A stretch of 64,000 nucleotides of DNA from Hydractinia symbiolongicarpus (GCF_029227915.1 NC_079887.1:18103650-18167649), one strand, 5' to 3'. Counted from the stretch's first letter, positions 1 to 12,089 are shown. Made by a program: numbers and translations. The notes: generated by a model not told the origin, from the letters alone.

Positions 1-69
1 TGCATTGAGAGTGTAAGGATTAGACCAATGGTAACTTGCGCAGGCGCGTGAAACAACCTGTGTTTTAAA
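1..69 (+). repeat. 106-bp truncated monomer, left part outside window
   Basis: The window opens inside a truncated monomer. Its deletion junction GAAACAACCTGTG lies at about 50-62, where a normal monomer would continue into ACCACGTGATTTACG. The next monomer begins at GACTTGG at position 70. Confidence 0.85.
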
Positions 70-281
70 GACTTGGCGCAATGGAAAAAGACTTGGGACG
101 TCGTAGTCTAATGAGAGTTGAAGGACTAGATCAATGGTAACCTGCACAGGCACGTGGAACTACGTGATTTATGTGTAAGGCCTTTATTAGGCAGCAAAAG
201 GCCATATTACAGCGTTTAGAGGCCTGTAAGCGTAGTTTACTGTGTTTTAAAGACATGACGCAATGGAAAACAACTTGGGAC

Positions 282-1135
282 GTCGTAGTCTATAGTGAGT
301 GGCAAGGTTAGACCAATGGTAACCTGCGCAGCAGGCACGTGAAACCACGTGATTTAAGTGAAAGGCCCTTACTAGCTGTCAAAAGGCCATTTTACGGTCT
401 TTAGAGGTTTGTAAGCGTAGTTGACGGTGTTATAAAGCCATGGCGCAATGGAAAACGACTTGGGAAGTCTTAGTCCTTTGAGAGTGGAAGGATTAGACCA
501 TTGTTAAACAGCGCAGGCACGTGAAACCACGTGATTTACGTGTAAGGCTCTTTTTAGTCATCAAAATGCCATATTACGGCGTTTAGAGGTTTGTAAGCGT
601 AGTTGACGGTGTTATAAAGCCAGGGCGCAATGGAAAACAAATTGGGACGTCGTAGTCTATAGAGAGTGGAAAGATTAGACCAATGGTAACCTGTGCAGGC
701 ACGTGAAACCACGTGATTTACGTGTAAGGCTCTTCTTAGGCATCAAAATGCCATATTACGGTCTTTAGATGCCTGTGCGCGTAGTTCACTGTGTTTTAAA
801 GACATGGCGCAATGGAAAACGATTTTAGACGTCGTAGTCTATATTGAGTGGCAAGGTTAGACCAATGGTAACCTGCGCAGGCACGTGAAACCACGTGATT
901 TAAGTGAAAGGCCCTTACTAGCTGTCAAAAGGCCATTTTACGGTCTTTAGAGGTTTGTAAGCGTAGTTGACGGTGTTATAAAGCCAGGGCGCAATGGAAA
1001 ACGACTTGGGAAGTCTTAGTCCTTTGAGAGTGGAAGGATTAGACCATTGTTAAACAGCGCAGGCACGTGAAACCACGTGATTTACGTGTAAGGCTCTTTT
1101 TAGTCATCAAAATGCCATATTACGGCGTTTAGAGG
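282..1135. repeat. Local 3-mer duplication near window start
   Basis: The segment at about 282-589 recurs at about 831-1135, offset 546-549 bp or three monomers. The first copy carries a 3-bp insertion (GCGCAGCAGG instead of GCGCAGG), which explains the change in offset. Both copies contain the TTACTAGCTGTCAAAAGG monomer type followed by the CTCTTTTTAGTCATC type. Confidence 0.75.
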
Positions 1136-1728
1136 CCTGTGCGCGTAGTTCACTGTATTTTAAAGACATGGCGCAATGGATAACGATTTGGGAAGTCGTA
1201 GTCTATAGAGAGTGGCAAGGTTAGACCAATGGTAACCTGTGCAGGCACGTGAGTCCACGTGATTTACGTGTAAGGCCTTTATTAGGTGTCAAAAGGCCAT
1301 ATTACAATCTTTACAGGCCTGTGTGGGTAGTTGACTGTGTTTTAAAGACTTGGCGCAATGGAAAAAGACTTGGGACGTCGTAGTCTAATGAGAGTTGAAG
1401 GACTAGACCAATGATAACCTACGCAGGCACGTGGAATTACGTGATTTAAGTGTAAGGCCTTTATTAGGCAGCAAAAGGCCATCTTACAGCGTTTAGAGGC
1501 CTGTAAGCGTAGTTGACTGTGTTTTAAAGACATGACGCAATGGAAAACAATTTGGGACGTCGTAGTCTATAGAGAGTGGAAAGATTGGACCAATGGTAAC
1601 CTGCGCAGGCACGTGAAACCTCGTGATTTACGTGTAAGGCTCTTTTTTGGCATCAAAATGCCATTTTACAGTCTTTAGAGGTCTGTAAGCGTAGTTGACG
1701 GTGTTATAAAGCCATGGAGCAATGGAAA

Positions 1729-1745
1729 ACGACTTGGGAAGTCGT
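1729..1745. repeat. 7-bp inverted repeat around GGG (representative)
   Basis: ACGACTTGGGAAGTCGT is a perfect 7-bp inverted repeat with a GGG spacer. It occurs in monomers that combine AAAACGACTT with GGGAAGTCGTAG. In other monomers the same place holds GACGTC, a 6-bp palindrome, so dyad symmetry is kept by different means. Confidence 0.78.
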
Positions 1746-1791
1746 AGTCCATTGAGAGTGGAGGGATTAGACGAATGGTAAACAGCGCAGG

Positions 1792-1807
1792 CACGTGGAA
1801 CCACGTG
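1792..1807. repeat. Double CACGTG near-palindrome (representative)
   Basis: CACGTGGAACCACGTG is a 7-bp perfect inverted repeat around AA and holds two CACGTG hexamers 10 bp apart, one helical turn. It sits at monomer positions 82-97. A common variant has GAAAC in place of GGAAC, which keeps both hexamers but shortens the outer dyad. A further ACGT core usually follows 9 bp later (TTACGTGT). CACGTG is the known E-box/G-box core of bHLH and bZIP proteins; binding here is not shown. Confidence 0.8.
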
Positions 1808-2618
1808 CTTTACGTGTAAGGTTTTTATTAGACATCAAAAAGCCATATTACAGTGTTTAGAGGCCTGTGCGCGTAGTTGACTGTGTTTTAAAGACATGAC
1901 GCAGTGGAAAACAATTTGGGACTTCGTAGTGCGTTGAGAGTGTAAGGATTAGACCAATGGTAACATGCGCAGGCACGTGAAACCACGTGATTTACGTGTA
2001 AGGCTTTTATTAAGTGTCAAAAGGCATATTACTGCCTTCAGAGGCCTGTAAGAGTAGTTGACGGTGTTATTAAGCCTAGGCGCAATGGAAAACGACTTGG
2101 GAAGTCGTAGATCATTGAGAGTGGAGGGATTAGACGAATGGTAAACAGCGCAGGCACGTGGAACCACGTGCTTTAAGTGAAAGGCCCTTACTAGCTGTCA
2201 AAAGGCCATTTTACGGTCTTTAGAGGTCTGTAAGCGTAGTTGACGGTGTTATAAAGCCATGGCGCAATGGAGAACGACTTGGGAAGTCTTAGTCCATTGA
2301 GAGTGGAAGGATTAGACCAATGGTAACCTGCGCAGGAACGTGAAACCACGTGATTTACGTGTAAGGCCTTTATTAGGTGTCAAAAGGCATATTACGGCCT
2401 TCAGAGGCCTGTAAGAGTAGTTGACGGTGTTATTAAGCCTAGGCGCAATGGAAAACGACTTGGGAAGTCGTAGTCCATTGAGAGTGGAGGGATTAGACCA
2501 ATGATAAACAGCGCAGGCACGTGGAACCACGTGCTTTACGTGTAAGGCCTTTATTAGGCATCAAAAAGCCATATTACAGTGTTTAGAGGCCTATGCGCGT
2601 AGTTGACTGTGTTTTAAA

Positions 2619-2724
2619 GACATGACGCAGTGGAAAACGATTTGGGACTTCGTAGTGCATTGAGAGTGTAAGGATTAGACCAATGGTAACTTGCGCAGGC
2701 GCGTGAAACAACCTGTCTTTTAAA
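2619..2724 (+). repeat. 106-bp truncated monomer, copy 2
   Basis: A monomer with about 76 bp removed joins the GCGCGTGAAAC segment to the monomer end at AACCTGTCTTTTAAAG. This copy has a private G-to-C change (CTGTCTTTT instead of CTGTGTTTT), so it has diverged from the others since amplification. Confidence 0.88.
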
Positions 2725-2775
2725 GACTTGGCGCAATGGAAAAAGACTTGGGACGTCGTAGTCTAATGAGAGTTG

Positions 2776-3462
2776 AAGGACTAGATCAATGGTAACCTGC
2801 ACAGGCACGTGAAACTACGTGATTTATGTGTAAGGCCTTTATTAGGCAGCAAAAGGCCATATTACAGCGTTTAGAGGCCTGTAAGCGTAGTTGACTGTGT
2901 TTTAAAGACATGACGCAATGGAAAACAACTTGGGACGTCGTAGTCTATAGTGAGTGGCAAGGTTAGACCAATGGTAACCTGCGCAGGCACGTGAAACCAC
3001 GTGATTTAAGTGAAAGGCCCTTACTAGCTGTCAAAAGGCCATTTTACGGTCTTTAGAGGTTTGTAAGCGTAGTTGACGGTGTTATAAAGCCATGGCGCAA
3101 TGGAAAACGACTTGGGAAGTCTTAGTCCTTTGAGAGTGGATGGATTAGACCATTGTTAAACAGCGCAGGCACGTGAAACCACGTGATTTACGTGTAAGGC
3201 TCTTTTTAGTCATCAAAATGCCATATTACGGCGTTTAGAGGCCTGTGCGCGTAGTTCACTGTATTTTAAAGACATGGCGCAATGGATAACGATTTGGGAA
3301 GTCGTAGTCTATAGAGAGTGGCAAGGTTAGACCAATGGTAACCTGCGCAGGCACGTGAGTCCACGTGATTAACGTGTAAGGCCTTTATTAGGTGTTAAAA
3401 GGCCATATTACAATCTTTACAGGCCTGTGTGGGTAGTTGACTGTGTTTTAAAGACTTGGCGC
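2776..3462 (+). repeat. Out-of-register 687-bp tandem duplication, copy 1
   Basis: It starts at AAGGACTAGATC in mid-monomer and ends at GACTTGGCGC, so it spans about 3.77 monomers. Copy 2 follows directly. I noticed only one clear difference: GTGAAACTACG here versus GTGGAACTACG in copy 2. Confidence 0.88.
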
Positions 3463-4149
3463 AAGGACTAGATCAATGGTAACCTGCACAGGCACGTGGA
3501 ACTACGTGATTTATGTGTAAGGCCTTTATTAGGCAGCAAAAGGCCATATTACAGCGTTTAGAGGCCTGTAAGCGTAGTTGACTGTGTTTTAAAGACATGA
3601 CGCAATGGAAAACAACTTGGGACGTCGTAGTCTATAGTGAGTGGCAAGGTTAGACCAATGGTAACCTGCGCAGGCACGTGAAACCACGTGATTTAAGTGA
3701 AAGGCCCTTACTAGCTGTCAAAAGGCCATTTTACGGTCTTTAGAGGTTTGTAAGCGTAGTTGACGGTGTTATAAAGCCATGGCGCAATGGAAAACGACTT
3801 GGGAAGTCTTAGTCCTTTGAGAGTGGATGGATTAGACCATTGTTAAACAGCGCAGGCACGTGAAACCACGTGATTTACGTGTAAGGCTCTTTTTAGTCAT
3901 CAAAATGCCATATTACGGCGTTTAGAGGCCTGTGCGCGTAGTTCACTGTATTTTAAAGACATGGCGCAATGGATAACGATTTGGGAAGTCGTAGTCTATA
4001 GAGAGTGGCAAGGTTAGACCAATGGTAACCTGCGCAGGCACGTGAGTCCACGTGATTAACGTGTAAGGCCTTTATTAGGTGTTAAAAGGCCATATTACAA
4101 TCTTTACAGGCCTGTGTGGGTAGTTGACTGTGTTTTAAAGACTTGGCGC
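3463..4149 (+). repeat. Out-of-register 687-bp tandem duplication, copy 2
   Basis: It begins immediately after copy 1. The seam GACTTGGCGC|AAGGACTAG at 3462/3463 lacks the roughly 50 bp that normally separate these motifs. The seam therefore carries a broken monomer, as expected of exchange out of register. The related unit at 8721-10287 lacks this duplication: homologous offsets are 6102 bp before it and 5415 bp after it, a difference of 687. Confidence 0.88.
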
Positions 4150-4612
4150 AATGGAAAAAGACTTGGGACGTCGTAGTCTAATGAGAGTTGAAGGACTAGA
4201 CCAATGATAACCTACGCAGGCACGTGGAATTACGTGATTTAAGTGTAAGGCCTTTATTAGGCAGCAAAAGGCCATATTACAGCGTTTAGAGGCCTGTAAG
4301 CGTAGTTGACTGTGTTTTAAAGACATGACGCAATGGAAAACAATTTGGGACGTCGTAGTCTATAGAGAGTGGAAAGATTGGACCAATGGTAACCTGCGCA
4401 GGCACGTGAAACCTCGTGATTTACGTGTAAGGTTCTTTTTAGGCATCAAAATGCCATTTTACGGCCTTTAGAGGTCTGTAAGCGTAGTTGACGGTGTTAT
4501 AAAGCCATGGAGCAATGGAAAACGACTTGGGAAGTCTTAGTCCATTGAGAGTGGAAGGATTAGACCATTGTTAAACAGCGCAGGCATGTGGAACCACGTG
4601 CTTTACGTGTAA

Positions 4613-4637
4613 GGCCTTTATTAGGCATCAAAAGGCC
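4613..4637. repeat. GGCCTTT/AAAGGCC inverted repeat (representative)
   Basis: Seven-bp arms GGCCTTT and AAAGGCC flank the 11-nt spacer ATTAGGCATCA, at monomer positions 110-134. It is present in every monomer that reads AAGGCCTTTATTAGG...AAAAGGCC. Confidence 0.8.
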
Positions 4638-5230
4638 ATATTACAGTGCTTAGATGCCTGTAAGCGTAGTTGACTGTGTTTTAAAGACATGACGCAGTGG
4701 AAAACAACTTGGGACGTCGTAGTCCATTGACAGTGAAAGGATTAGACCAATGGTAACCTGCGAAAGCACGTGGAATTACGTGATTTATGTGTAAGGCCTT
4801 TATTAAGCAGCAAAAGGCCATATTACAGCGTTTAGAGGCCTGTAAGCGTAGTTGACTGTGTTTTAAAGACATGACGCAATGGAAAACAATTTGGGACGTC
4901 GTAGTCTATAGAGAGTGGAAAGATTAGACCAATGGTAACCTGCACAGGCACGTGAAACCACGTGATTTACGTGTAAGGCCTTTATTAGGTGTCAAAAGGC
5001 ATATTACGGCCTTCAGAGGCCTGTAAGAGTAGTTGACGGTGTTATTAAGCCTAGGCGCAATGGAAAACGACTTGGGAAGTCGTAGTCCATTGAGAGTGGA
5101 GGGATTAGACCAATGATAAACAGCGCAGGCACGTGGAACCACGTGCTTTACGTGTAAGGCCTTTATTAGGCATCAAAAAGCCATATTACAGTGTTTAGAG
5201 GCCTGTGCGCGTAGTTGACTGTGTTTTAAA

Positions 5231-5336
5231 GACATGACGCAGTGGAAAACGATTTGGGACTTCGTAGTGCATTGAGAGTGTAAGGATTAGACCAATGGTA
5301 ACTTGCGCAGGCGCGTGAAACAACCTGTGTTTTAAA
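5231..5336 (+). repeat. 106-bp truncated monomer, copy 3
   Basis: The junction GAAACAACCTGTG lies at about 5317-5329. This copy opens the first 1745-bp higher-order unit. The next two copies follow at exactly 1745-bp steps. Confidence 0.9.
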
Positions 5337-6975
5337 GACTTGGCGCAATGGAAAAAGACTTGGGACGTCGTAGTCTAATGAGAGTTGAAGGACTAGATCA
5401 ATGGTAACCTGCACAGGCACGTGGAACTACGTGATTTATGTGTAAGGCCTTTATTAGGCAGCAAAAGGCCATATTACAGCGTTTAGAGGCCTGTAAGCGT
5501 AGTTGACTGTGTTTTAAAGACATGACGCAATGGAAAACAACTTGGGACGTCGTAGTCTATAGTGAGTGGCAAGGTTAGACCAATGGTAACCTGCGCAGCA
5601 GGCACGTGAAACCACGTGATTTAAGTGAAAGGCCCTTACTAGCTGTCAAAAAGCCATTTTACGGTCTTTAGAGGTTTGTAAGCGTAGTTGACGGTGTTAT
5701 AAAGCCAGGGCACAATGGAAAACGACTTGGGAAGTCTTAGTCCTTTGAGAGTGGAAGGATTAGACCATTGTTAAACAGCGCAGGCACGTGAAACCACGTG
5801 ATTTACGTGTAAGGCTCTTTTTAGTCATCAAAATGCCATATTACGGTGTTTAGAGGCCTGTGCGCGTAGTTCACTGTATTTTAAAGACATGGCGCAATGG
5901 ATAACGATTTGGGAAGTCGTAGTCTATAGAGAGTGGCAAGGTTAGACCAATGGTAACCTGCGCAGGCACGTGAAACCTCGTGATTTACGTGTAAGGCTCT
6001 TTTTAGGCATCAAAATGCCATTTTACGGTCTTTAGAGGTCTGTAAGCGTAGTTGACGGTGTTATAAAGCCATGGAGCAATGGAAAACGACTTGGGAAGTC
6101 GTAGTCCATTGAGAGTGGAGGGATTAGACGAATGGTAAACAGCGCAGGCACGTGGAACCACGTGCTTTACGTGTAAGGATTTTATTAGACATCAAAAAGC
6201 CATATTACAGCGTTTAGAGGCCTGTGCGCGTAGTTGACTGTGTTTTAAAGACATGACGCAGTGGAAAACAATTTGGGACTTCGTAGTGCGTTGAGAGTGT
6301 AAGGATTAGACCAATGGTAACATGCGCAGGCACGTGAAACCACGTGATTTACGTGTAAGGCTTTTATTAAGTGTCAAAAGGCATATTACTGCCTTCAGAG
6401 GCCTGTAAGAGTAGTTGACGGTGTTATTAAGCCTAGGCGCAATGGAAAACGACTTGGGAAGTCGTAGATCATTGAGAGTGGAGGGATTAGACGAATGGTA
6501 AAGAGCGCAGGCACGTGGAACCACGTGCTTTAAGTGAAAGGCCCTTACTAGCTGTCAAAAGGCCATTTTACGGTCTTTAGAGGTCTGTAAGCGTAGTTGA
6601 CGGTGTTATAAAGCCATGGCGCAATGGAGAACGACTTGGGAAGTCTTAGTCCATTGAGAGTGGAAGGATTAGACCAATGGTAACCTGCGCAGGAACGTGA
6701 AACCACGTGATTTACGTGTAAGGCCTTTATTAGGTGTCAAAAGGCATATTACGGCCTTCAGAGGCCTGTAAGAGTAGTTGACGGTGTTATTAAGCCTAGG
6801 CGCAATGGAAAACGACTTGGGAAGTCGTAGTCCATTGAGAGTGGAGGGATTAGACCAATGATAAACAGCGCAGGCACGTGGAACCACGTGCTTTACGTGT
6901 AAGGCCTTTATTAGGCATCAAAAAGCCATATTACAGTGTTTAGAGGCCTGTGCGCGTAGTTGACTGTGTTTTAAA
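5231..6975 (+). repeat. 1745-bp higher-order unit, first copy
   Basis: It comprises a 106-bp truncated monomer plus nine full monomers. Diagnostic variants include GCGCAGCAGG near 5594, AGCCAGGGCACAATGG near 5704 and GGTAAAGAGCGC near 6497. All recur in the next copy exactly 1745 bp later, and I found no difference between the copies in the stretches compared. Confidence 0.9.
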
Positions 6976-7081
6976 GACATGACGCAGTGGAAAACGATTT
7001 GGGACTTCGTAGTGCATTGAGAGTGTAAGGATTAGACCAATGGTAACTTGCGCAGGCGCGTGAAACAACCTGTGTTTTAAA
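6976..7081 (+). repeat. 106-bp truncated monomer, copy 4
   Basis: It has the same junction as copy 3 and lies exactly 1745 bp downstream of it. It opens the second 1745-bp higher-order unit. Confidence 0.9.
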
Positions 7082-8720
7082 GACTTGGCGCAATGGAAAA
7101 AGACTTGGGACGTCGTAGTCTAATGAGAGTTGAAGGACTAGATCAATGGTAACCTGCACAGGCACGTGGAACTACGTGATTTATGTGTAAGGCCTTTATT
7201 AGGCAGCAAAAGGCCATATTACAGCGTTTAGAGGCCTGTAAGCGTAGTTGACTGTGTTTTAAAGACATGACGCAATGGAAAACAACTTGGGACGTCGTAG
7301 TCTATAGTGAGTGGCAAGGTTAGACCAATGGTAACCTGCGCAGCAGGCACGTGAAACCACGTGATTTAAGTGAAAGGCCCTTACTAGCTGTCAAAAAGCC
7401 ATTTTACGGTCTTTAGAGGTTTGTAAGCGTAGTTGACGGTGTTATAAAGCCAGGGCACAATGGAAAACGACTTGGGAAGTCTTAGTCCTTTGAGAGTGGA
7501 AGGATTAGACCATTGTTAAACAGCGCAGGCACGTGAAACCACGTGATTTACGTGTAAGGCTCTTTTTAGTCATCAAAATGCCATATTACGGTGTTTAGAG
7601 GCCTGTGCGCGTAGTTCACTGTATTTTAAAGACATGGCGCAATGGATAACGATTTGGGAAGTCGTAGTCTATAGAGAGTGGCAAGGTTAGACCAATGGTA
7701 ACCTGCGCAGGCACGTGAAACCTCGTGATTTACGTGTAAGGCTCTTTTTAGGCATCAAAATGCCATTTTACGGTCTTTAGAGGTCTGTAAGCGTAGTTGA
7801 CGGTGTTATAAAGCCATGGAGCAATGGAAAACGACTTGGGAAGTCGTAGTCCATTGAGAGTGGAGGGATTAGACGAATGGTAAACAGCGCAGGCACGTGG
7901 AACCACGTGCTTTACGTGTAAGGATTTTATTAGACATCAAAAAGCCATATTACAGCGTTTAGAGGCCTGTGCGCGTAGTTGACTGTGTTTTAAAGACATG
8001 ACGCAGTGGAAAACAATTTGGGACTTCGTAGTGCGTTGAGAGTGTAAGGATTAGACCAATGGTAACATGCGCAGGCACGTGAAACCACGTGATTTACGTG
8101 TAAGGCTTTTATTAAGTGTCAAAAGGCATATTACTGCCTTCAGAGGCCTGTAAGAGTAGTTGACGGTGTTATTAAGCCTAGGCGCAATGGAAAACGACTT
8201 GGGAAGTCGTAGATCATTGAGAGTGGAGGGATTAGACGAATGGTAAAGAGCGCAGGCACGTGGAACCACGTGCTTTAAGTGAAAGGCCCTTACTAGCTGT
8301 CAAAAGGCCATTTTACGGTCTTTAGAGGTCTGTAAGCGTAGTTGACGGTGTTATAAAGCCATGGCGCAATGGAGAACGACTTGGGAAGTCTTAGTCCATT
8401 GAGAGTGGAAGGATTAGACCAATGGTAACCTGCGCAGGAACGTGAAACCACGTGATTTACGTGTAAGGCCTTTATTAGGTGTCAAAAGGCATATTACGGC
8501 CTTCAGAGGCCTGTAAGAGTAGTTGACGGTGTTATTAAGCCTAGGCGCAATGGAAAACGACTTGGGAAGTCGTAGTCCATTGAGAGTGGAGGGATTAGAC
8601 CAATGATAAACAGCGCAGGCACGTGGAACCACGTGCTTTACGTGTAAGGCCTTTATTAGGCATCAAAAAGCCATATTACAGTGTTTAGAGGCCTGTGCGC
8701 GTAGTTGACTGTGTTTTAAA
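6976..8720 (+). repeat. 1745-bp higher-order unit, second copy
   Basis: This is the direct tandem copy of 5231-6975, carrying the same private variants (GCGCAGCAGG near 7339, AGGGCACAATGG near 7453, GGTAAAGAGCGC near 8242). Near-identity at this length means very recent amplification, or an assembly duplication, which raw sequence cannot exclude. Confidence 0.9.
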
Positions 8721-8826
8721 GACATGACGCAGTGGAAAACGATTTGGGACTTCGTAGTGCATTGAGAGTGTAAGGATTAGACCAATGGTAACTTGCGCAG
8801 GCGCGTGAAACAACCTGTGTTTTAAA
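8721..8826 (+). repeat. 106-bp truncated monomer, copy 5
   Basis: It has the same junction and lies exactly 1745 bp after copy 4. It begins the longer 3369-bp unit and also pairs with copy 7 at the 5296-bp second-level period. Confidence 0.9.
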
Positions 8827-11460
8827 GACTTGGCGCAATGGAAAAAGACTTGGGACGTCGTAGTCTAATGAGAGTTGAAGGACTAGATCAATGGTAACCT
8901 GCACAGGCACGTGGAACTACGTGATTTATGTGTAAGGCCTTTATTAGGCAGCAAAAGGCCATATTACAGCGTTTAGAGGCCTGTAAGCGTAGTTGACTGT
9001 GTTTTAAAGACATGACGCAATGGAAAACAACTTGGGACGTCGTAGTCTATAGTGAGTGGCAAGGTTAGACCAATGGTAACCTGCGCAGGCACGTGAAACC
9101 ACGTGATTTAAGTGAAAGGCCCTTACTAGCTGTCAAAAGGCCATTTTACGGTCTTTAGAGGTTTGTAAGCGTAGTTGACGGTGTTATAAAGCCATGGCGC
9201 AATGGAAAACGACTTGGGAAGTCTTAGTCCTTTGAGAGTGGATGGATTAGACCATTGTTAAACAGCGCAGGCACGTGAAACCACGTGATTTACGTGTAAG
9301 GCTCTTTTTAGTCATCAAAATGCCATATTACGGCGTTTAGAGGCCTGTGCGCGTAGTTCACTGTATTTTAAAGACATGGCGCAATGGATAACGATTTGGG
9401 AAGTCGTAGTCTATAGAGAGTGGCAAGGTTAGACCAATGGTAACCTGCGCAGGCACGTGAGTCCACGTGATTAACGTGTAAGGCCTTTATTAGGTGTTAA
9501 AAGGCCATATTACAATCTTTACAGGCCTGTGTGGGTAGTTGACTGTGTTTTAAAGACTTGGCGCAATGGAAAAAGACTTGGGACGTCGTAGTCTAATGAG
9601 AGTTGAAGGACTAGACCAATGATAACCTACGCAGGCACGTGGAATTACGTGATTTAAGTGTAAGGCCTTTATTAGGCAGCAAAAGGCCATATTACAGCGT
9701 TTAGAGGCCTGTAAGCGTAGTTGACTGTGTTTTAAAGACATGACGCAATGGAAAACAATTTGGGACGTCGTAGTCTATAGAGAATGGAAAGATTGGACCA
9801 ATGGTAACCTGCGCAGGCACGTGAAACCTCGTGATTTACGTGTAAGGCTCTTTTTAGGCATCAAAATGCCATTTTACGGCCTTTAGAGGTCTGTAAGCGT
9901 AGTTGACGGTGTTATAAAGCCATGGAGCAATGGAAAACGACTTGGGAAGTCTTAGTCCATTGAGAGTGGAAGGATTAGACCATTGTTAAACAGCGCAGGC
10001 ATGTGGAACCACGTGCTTTACGTGTAAGGCCTTTATTAGGCATCAAAAGGCCATATTACAGTGCTTAGATGCCTGTAAGCGTAGTTGACTGTGTTTTAAA
10101 GACATGACGCAGTGGAAAACAACTTGGGACGTCGTAGTCCATTGACAGTGAAAGGATTAGACCAATGGTAACCTGCGAAAGCACGTGGAATTACGTGATT
10201 TATGTGTAAGGCCTTTATTAAGCAGCAAAAGGCCATATTACAGCGTTTAGAGGCCTGTAAGCGTAGTTGACTGTGTTTTAAAGACATGACGCAATGGAAA
10301 ACAATTTGGGACGTCGTAGTCTATAGAGAGTGGAAAGATTAGACCAATGGTAACCTGCACAGGCACGTGAAACCACGTGATTTACGTGTAAGGCTCTTTT
10401 TAGGCATCAAAATGCTATTTTACGGTCTTTAGAGGTCTGTAAGCGTAGTTGACGGTGTTATAAAGCCATGGCGCAATGGAAAACGACTTGGGAAGTCTTA
10501 GTCCATTGAGAGTGGAAGGATTAGACCATTGTTAAACAGCGCACGCATGTGGAACCACGTGCTTTACGTGTAAGGCCTTTATTAGGCATCAAAAGGCCAT
10601 ATTACAGTGTTTAGAGGCCTGTAAGCGTAGTTGACTGTGTTTTAAAGCCATGGCGCAATGGAAAACGACTTGGGAAGTCTTAGTCCATTGAGAGTGGAAA
10701 GATTAGACCAATGGTAACCTGCGCAGGCACGTGAAACCACGTGATTTACGTGTAAGGCTTTTATTAAGTGTCAAAAGGCATATTACTGCCTTCAGAGGCC
10801 TGTAAGAGTAGTTGACGGTGTTATTAAGCCTAGGCGCAATGGAAAACGACTTCGGAAGTCGTAGTCCATTGAGAGTGGAGGGATTACACGAATGGTAAAC
10901 AGCGCAGGCACGTGGAACCACGTGCTTTACGTGTAAGGATTTTATTAGACATCAAAAAGCCATATTACAGTGTTTAGAGGCCTGTGCGCGTAGTTGACTG
11001 TGTTTTAAAGACATGACGCAGTGGAAAACAATTTGGGACTTCGTAGTGCGTTGAGAGTGTAAGGATTAGAACAATGGTAACATGCGCAGGCACGTGAAAC
11101 CACGTGATATACGTGTAAGGCTTTTATTAAGTGTCAAAAGGCATATTACTGCCTTCAGAGGCCTGTAAGAGTAGTTGACGGTGTTATTAAGCCTAGGCGC
11201 AATGGAAAACGACTTGGGAAGTCGTAGTCCATTGAGAGTGGAGGGATTACACGAATGGTAAACAGCGCAGGCACGTGGAACCACGTGCTTTAAGTGAAAG
11301 GCCCTTACTAGCTGTCAAAAGGCCATATTACAGTGTTTAGAGGCCTGTAAGCGTAGTTGACTGTGTTTTAAAGACATGACGCAGTGGAAAACAACTTGGG
11401 ACGTCGTAGTCCATTGACAGTGAAAGGATTACACCAATGGTAACCTGCAAAGGCACGTGG

Positions 11461-11480
11461 AACCACGTGAAGGCTTTTAT
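11461..11480 (+). repeat. 10-bp internal deletion in a monomer (first occurrence)
   Basis: CCACGTGAAGGC replaces the expected CCACGTGA plus TTTACGTACA plus AGGC. Ten base pairs are lost, removing the third ACGT core. The same lesion occurs at 24842/24843 within a shared segment of about 500 bp. Confidence 0.85.
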
Positions 11481-11726
11481 TAAGCATCAAAAGGCCGTAT
11501 TACAGTCTTTACAGGCCTGTGCGCGTAGTTGACTGTGTTTTAAAGACTTGGCGCAATGGAAAAAGACTTGGTACGTCGTAGTCTAATGAGAGTTGAAGGA
11601 CTAGACCAATGATAACCTGCGCAGGCACGTGGAACTACGTGATTTATGTGTAAGGCCTTTATTAGGCAGCAAAAGGCCATATTACAGCGTTTAGAGGCCT
11701 GTAAGCGTAGTTGACTGTGTTTTAAA

Positions 11727-11907
11727 GACATGACGCAATGGAAAACAACTTAGGACGTCGTAGTCTATAGAGAGTGGAAAGATTAGACCAATGGTAACCT
11801 GCGCAGGCACGTGAAACCACGTGATTTACGTGTAAGGCCTTTATTAGGTGTCAAAAGGCATATTACGGCCTTCAGAGGCCTGTAAGAGTAGTTGACGGTG
11901 TTATTAA
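11727..11907 (+). repeat. Representative 181-bp variant monomer (CCTAGG type)
   Basis: This is one member of a distinct, frequent subfamily. It is marked by GGTGTCAAAAGGCATATT (one C fewer than consensus, so 181 bp), GGCCTTCAGAGGCC, TAAGAGTAGTTGACGG and a junction TTATTAAGCCTAGGCGC in place of TTTTAAAGACATGGCGC. The junction creates a CCTAGG site. The subfamily is dense in the first 31 kb (for example near 2400, 4990, 23050, 26880, 28150, 29050) and appears in altered form in domains C and E (CTGGGCGC near 41400, 42670, 43400, 63730). It is a useful tag for following HOR copies. Confidence 0.85.
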
Positions 11908-12089
11908 GCCTAGGCGCAATGGAAAACGACTTGGGAAGTCGTAGTCCATTGAGAGTGGAGGGATTAGACCAATGATAAACAGCGCAGGCACGTGGAACCA
12001 CGTGCTTTACGTGTAAGGCCTTTATTAGGCATCAAAAAGCCATATTACAGTGTTTAGAGGCCTGTGCGCGTAGTTGACTGTGTTTTAAA

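Larger units (their letters stand above)
2619..5230 (+). repeat. Domain A higher-order unit, 2612 bp
   Basis: This unit runs from truncated-monomer copy 2 to copy 3. It contains the 687-bp tandem duplication. Outside it, the sequence to about 4978 follows the 3369-bp unit at 8721 closely, then switches to the CCTAGG-type monomers that end the 1745-bp units. Confidence 0.8.
8721..12089 (+). repeat. Domain A expanded unit, 3369 bp
   Basis: This unit runs between truncated-monomer copies 5 and 6. The first 1.6 kb match the 2612-bp unit with the 687-bp duplication removed. The following part adds CCTAGG-type and other monomers not in the 1745-bp unit, including one with a 10-bp deletion at 11470. 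Confidence 0.78.
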
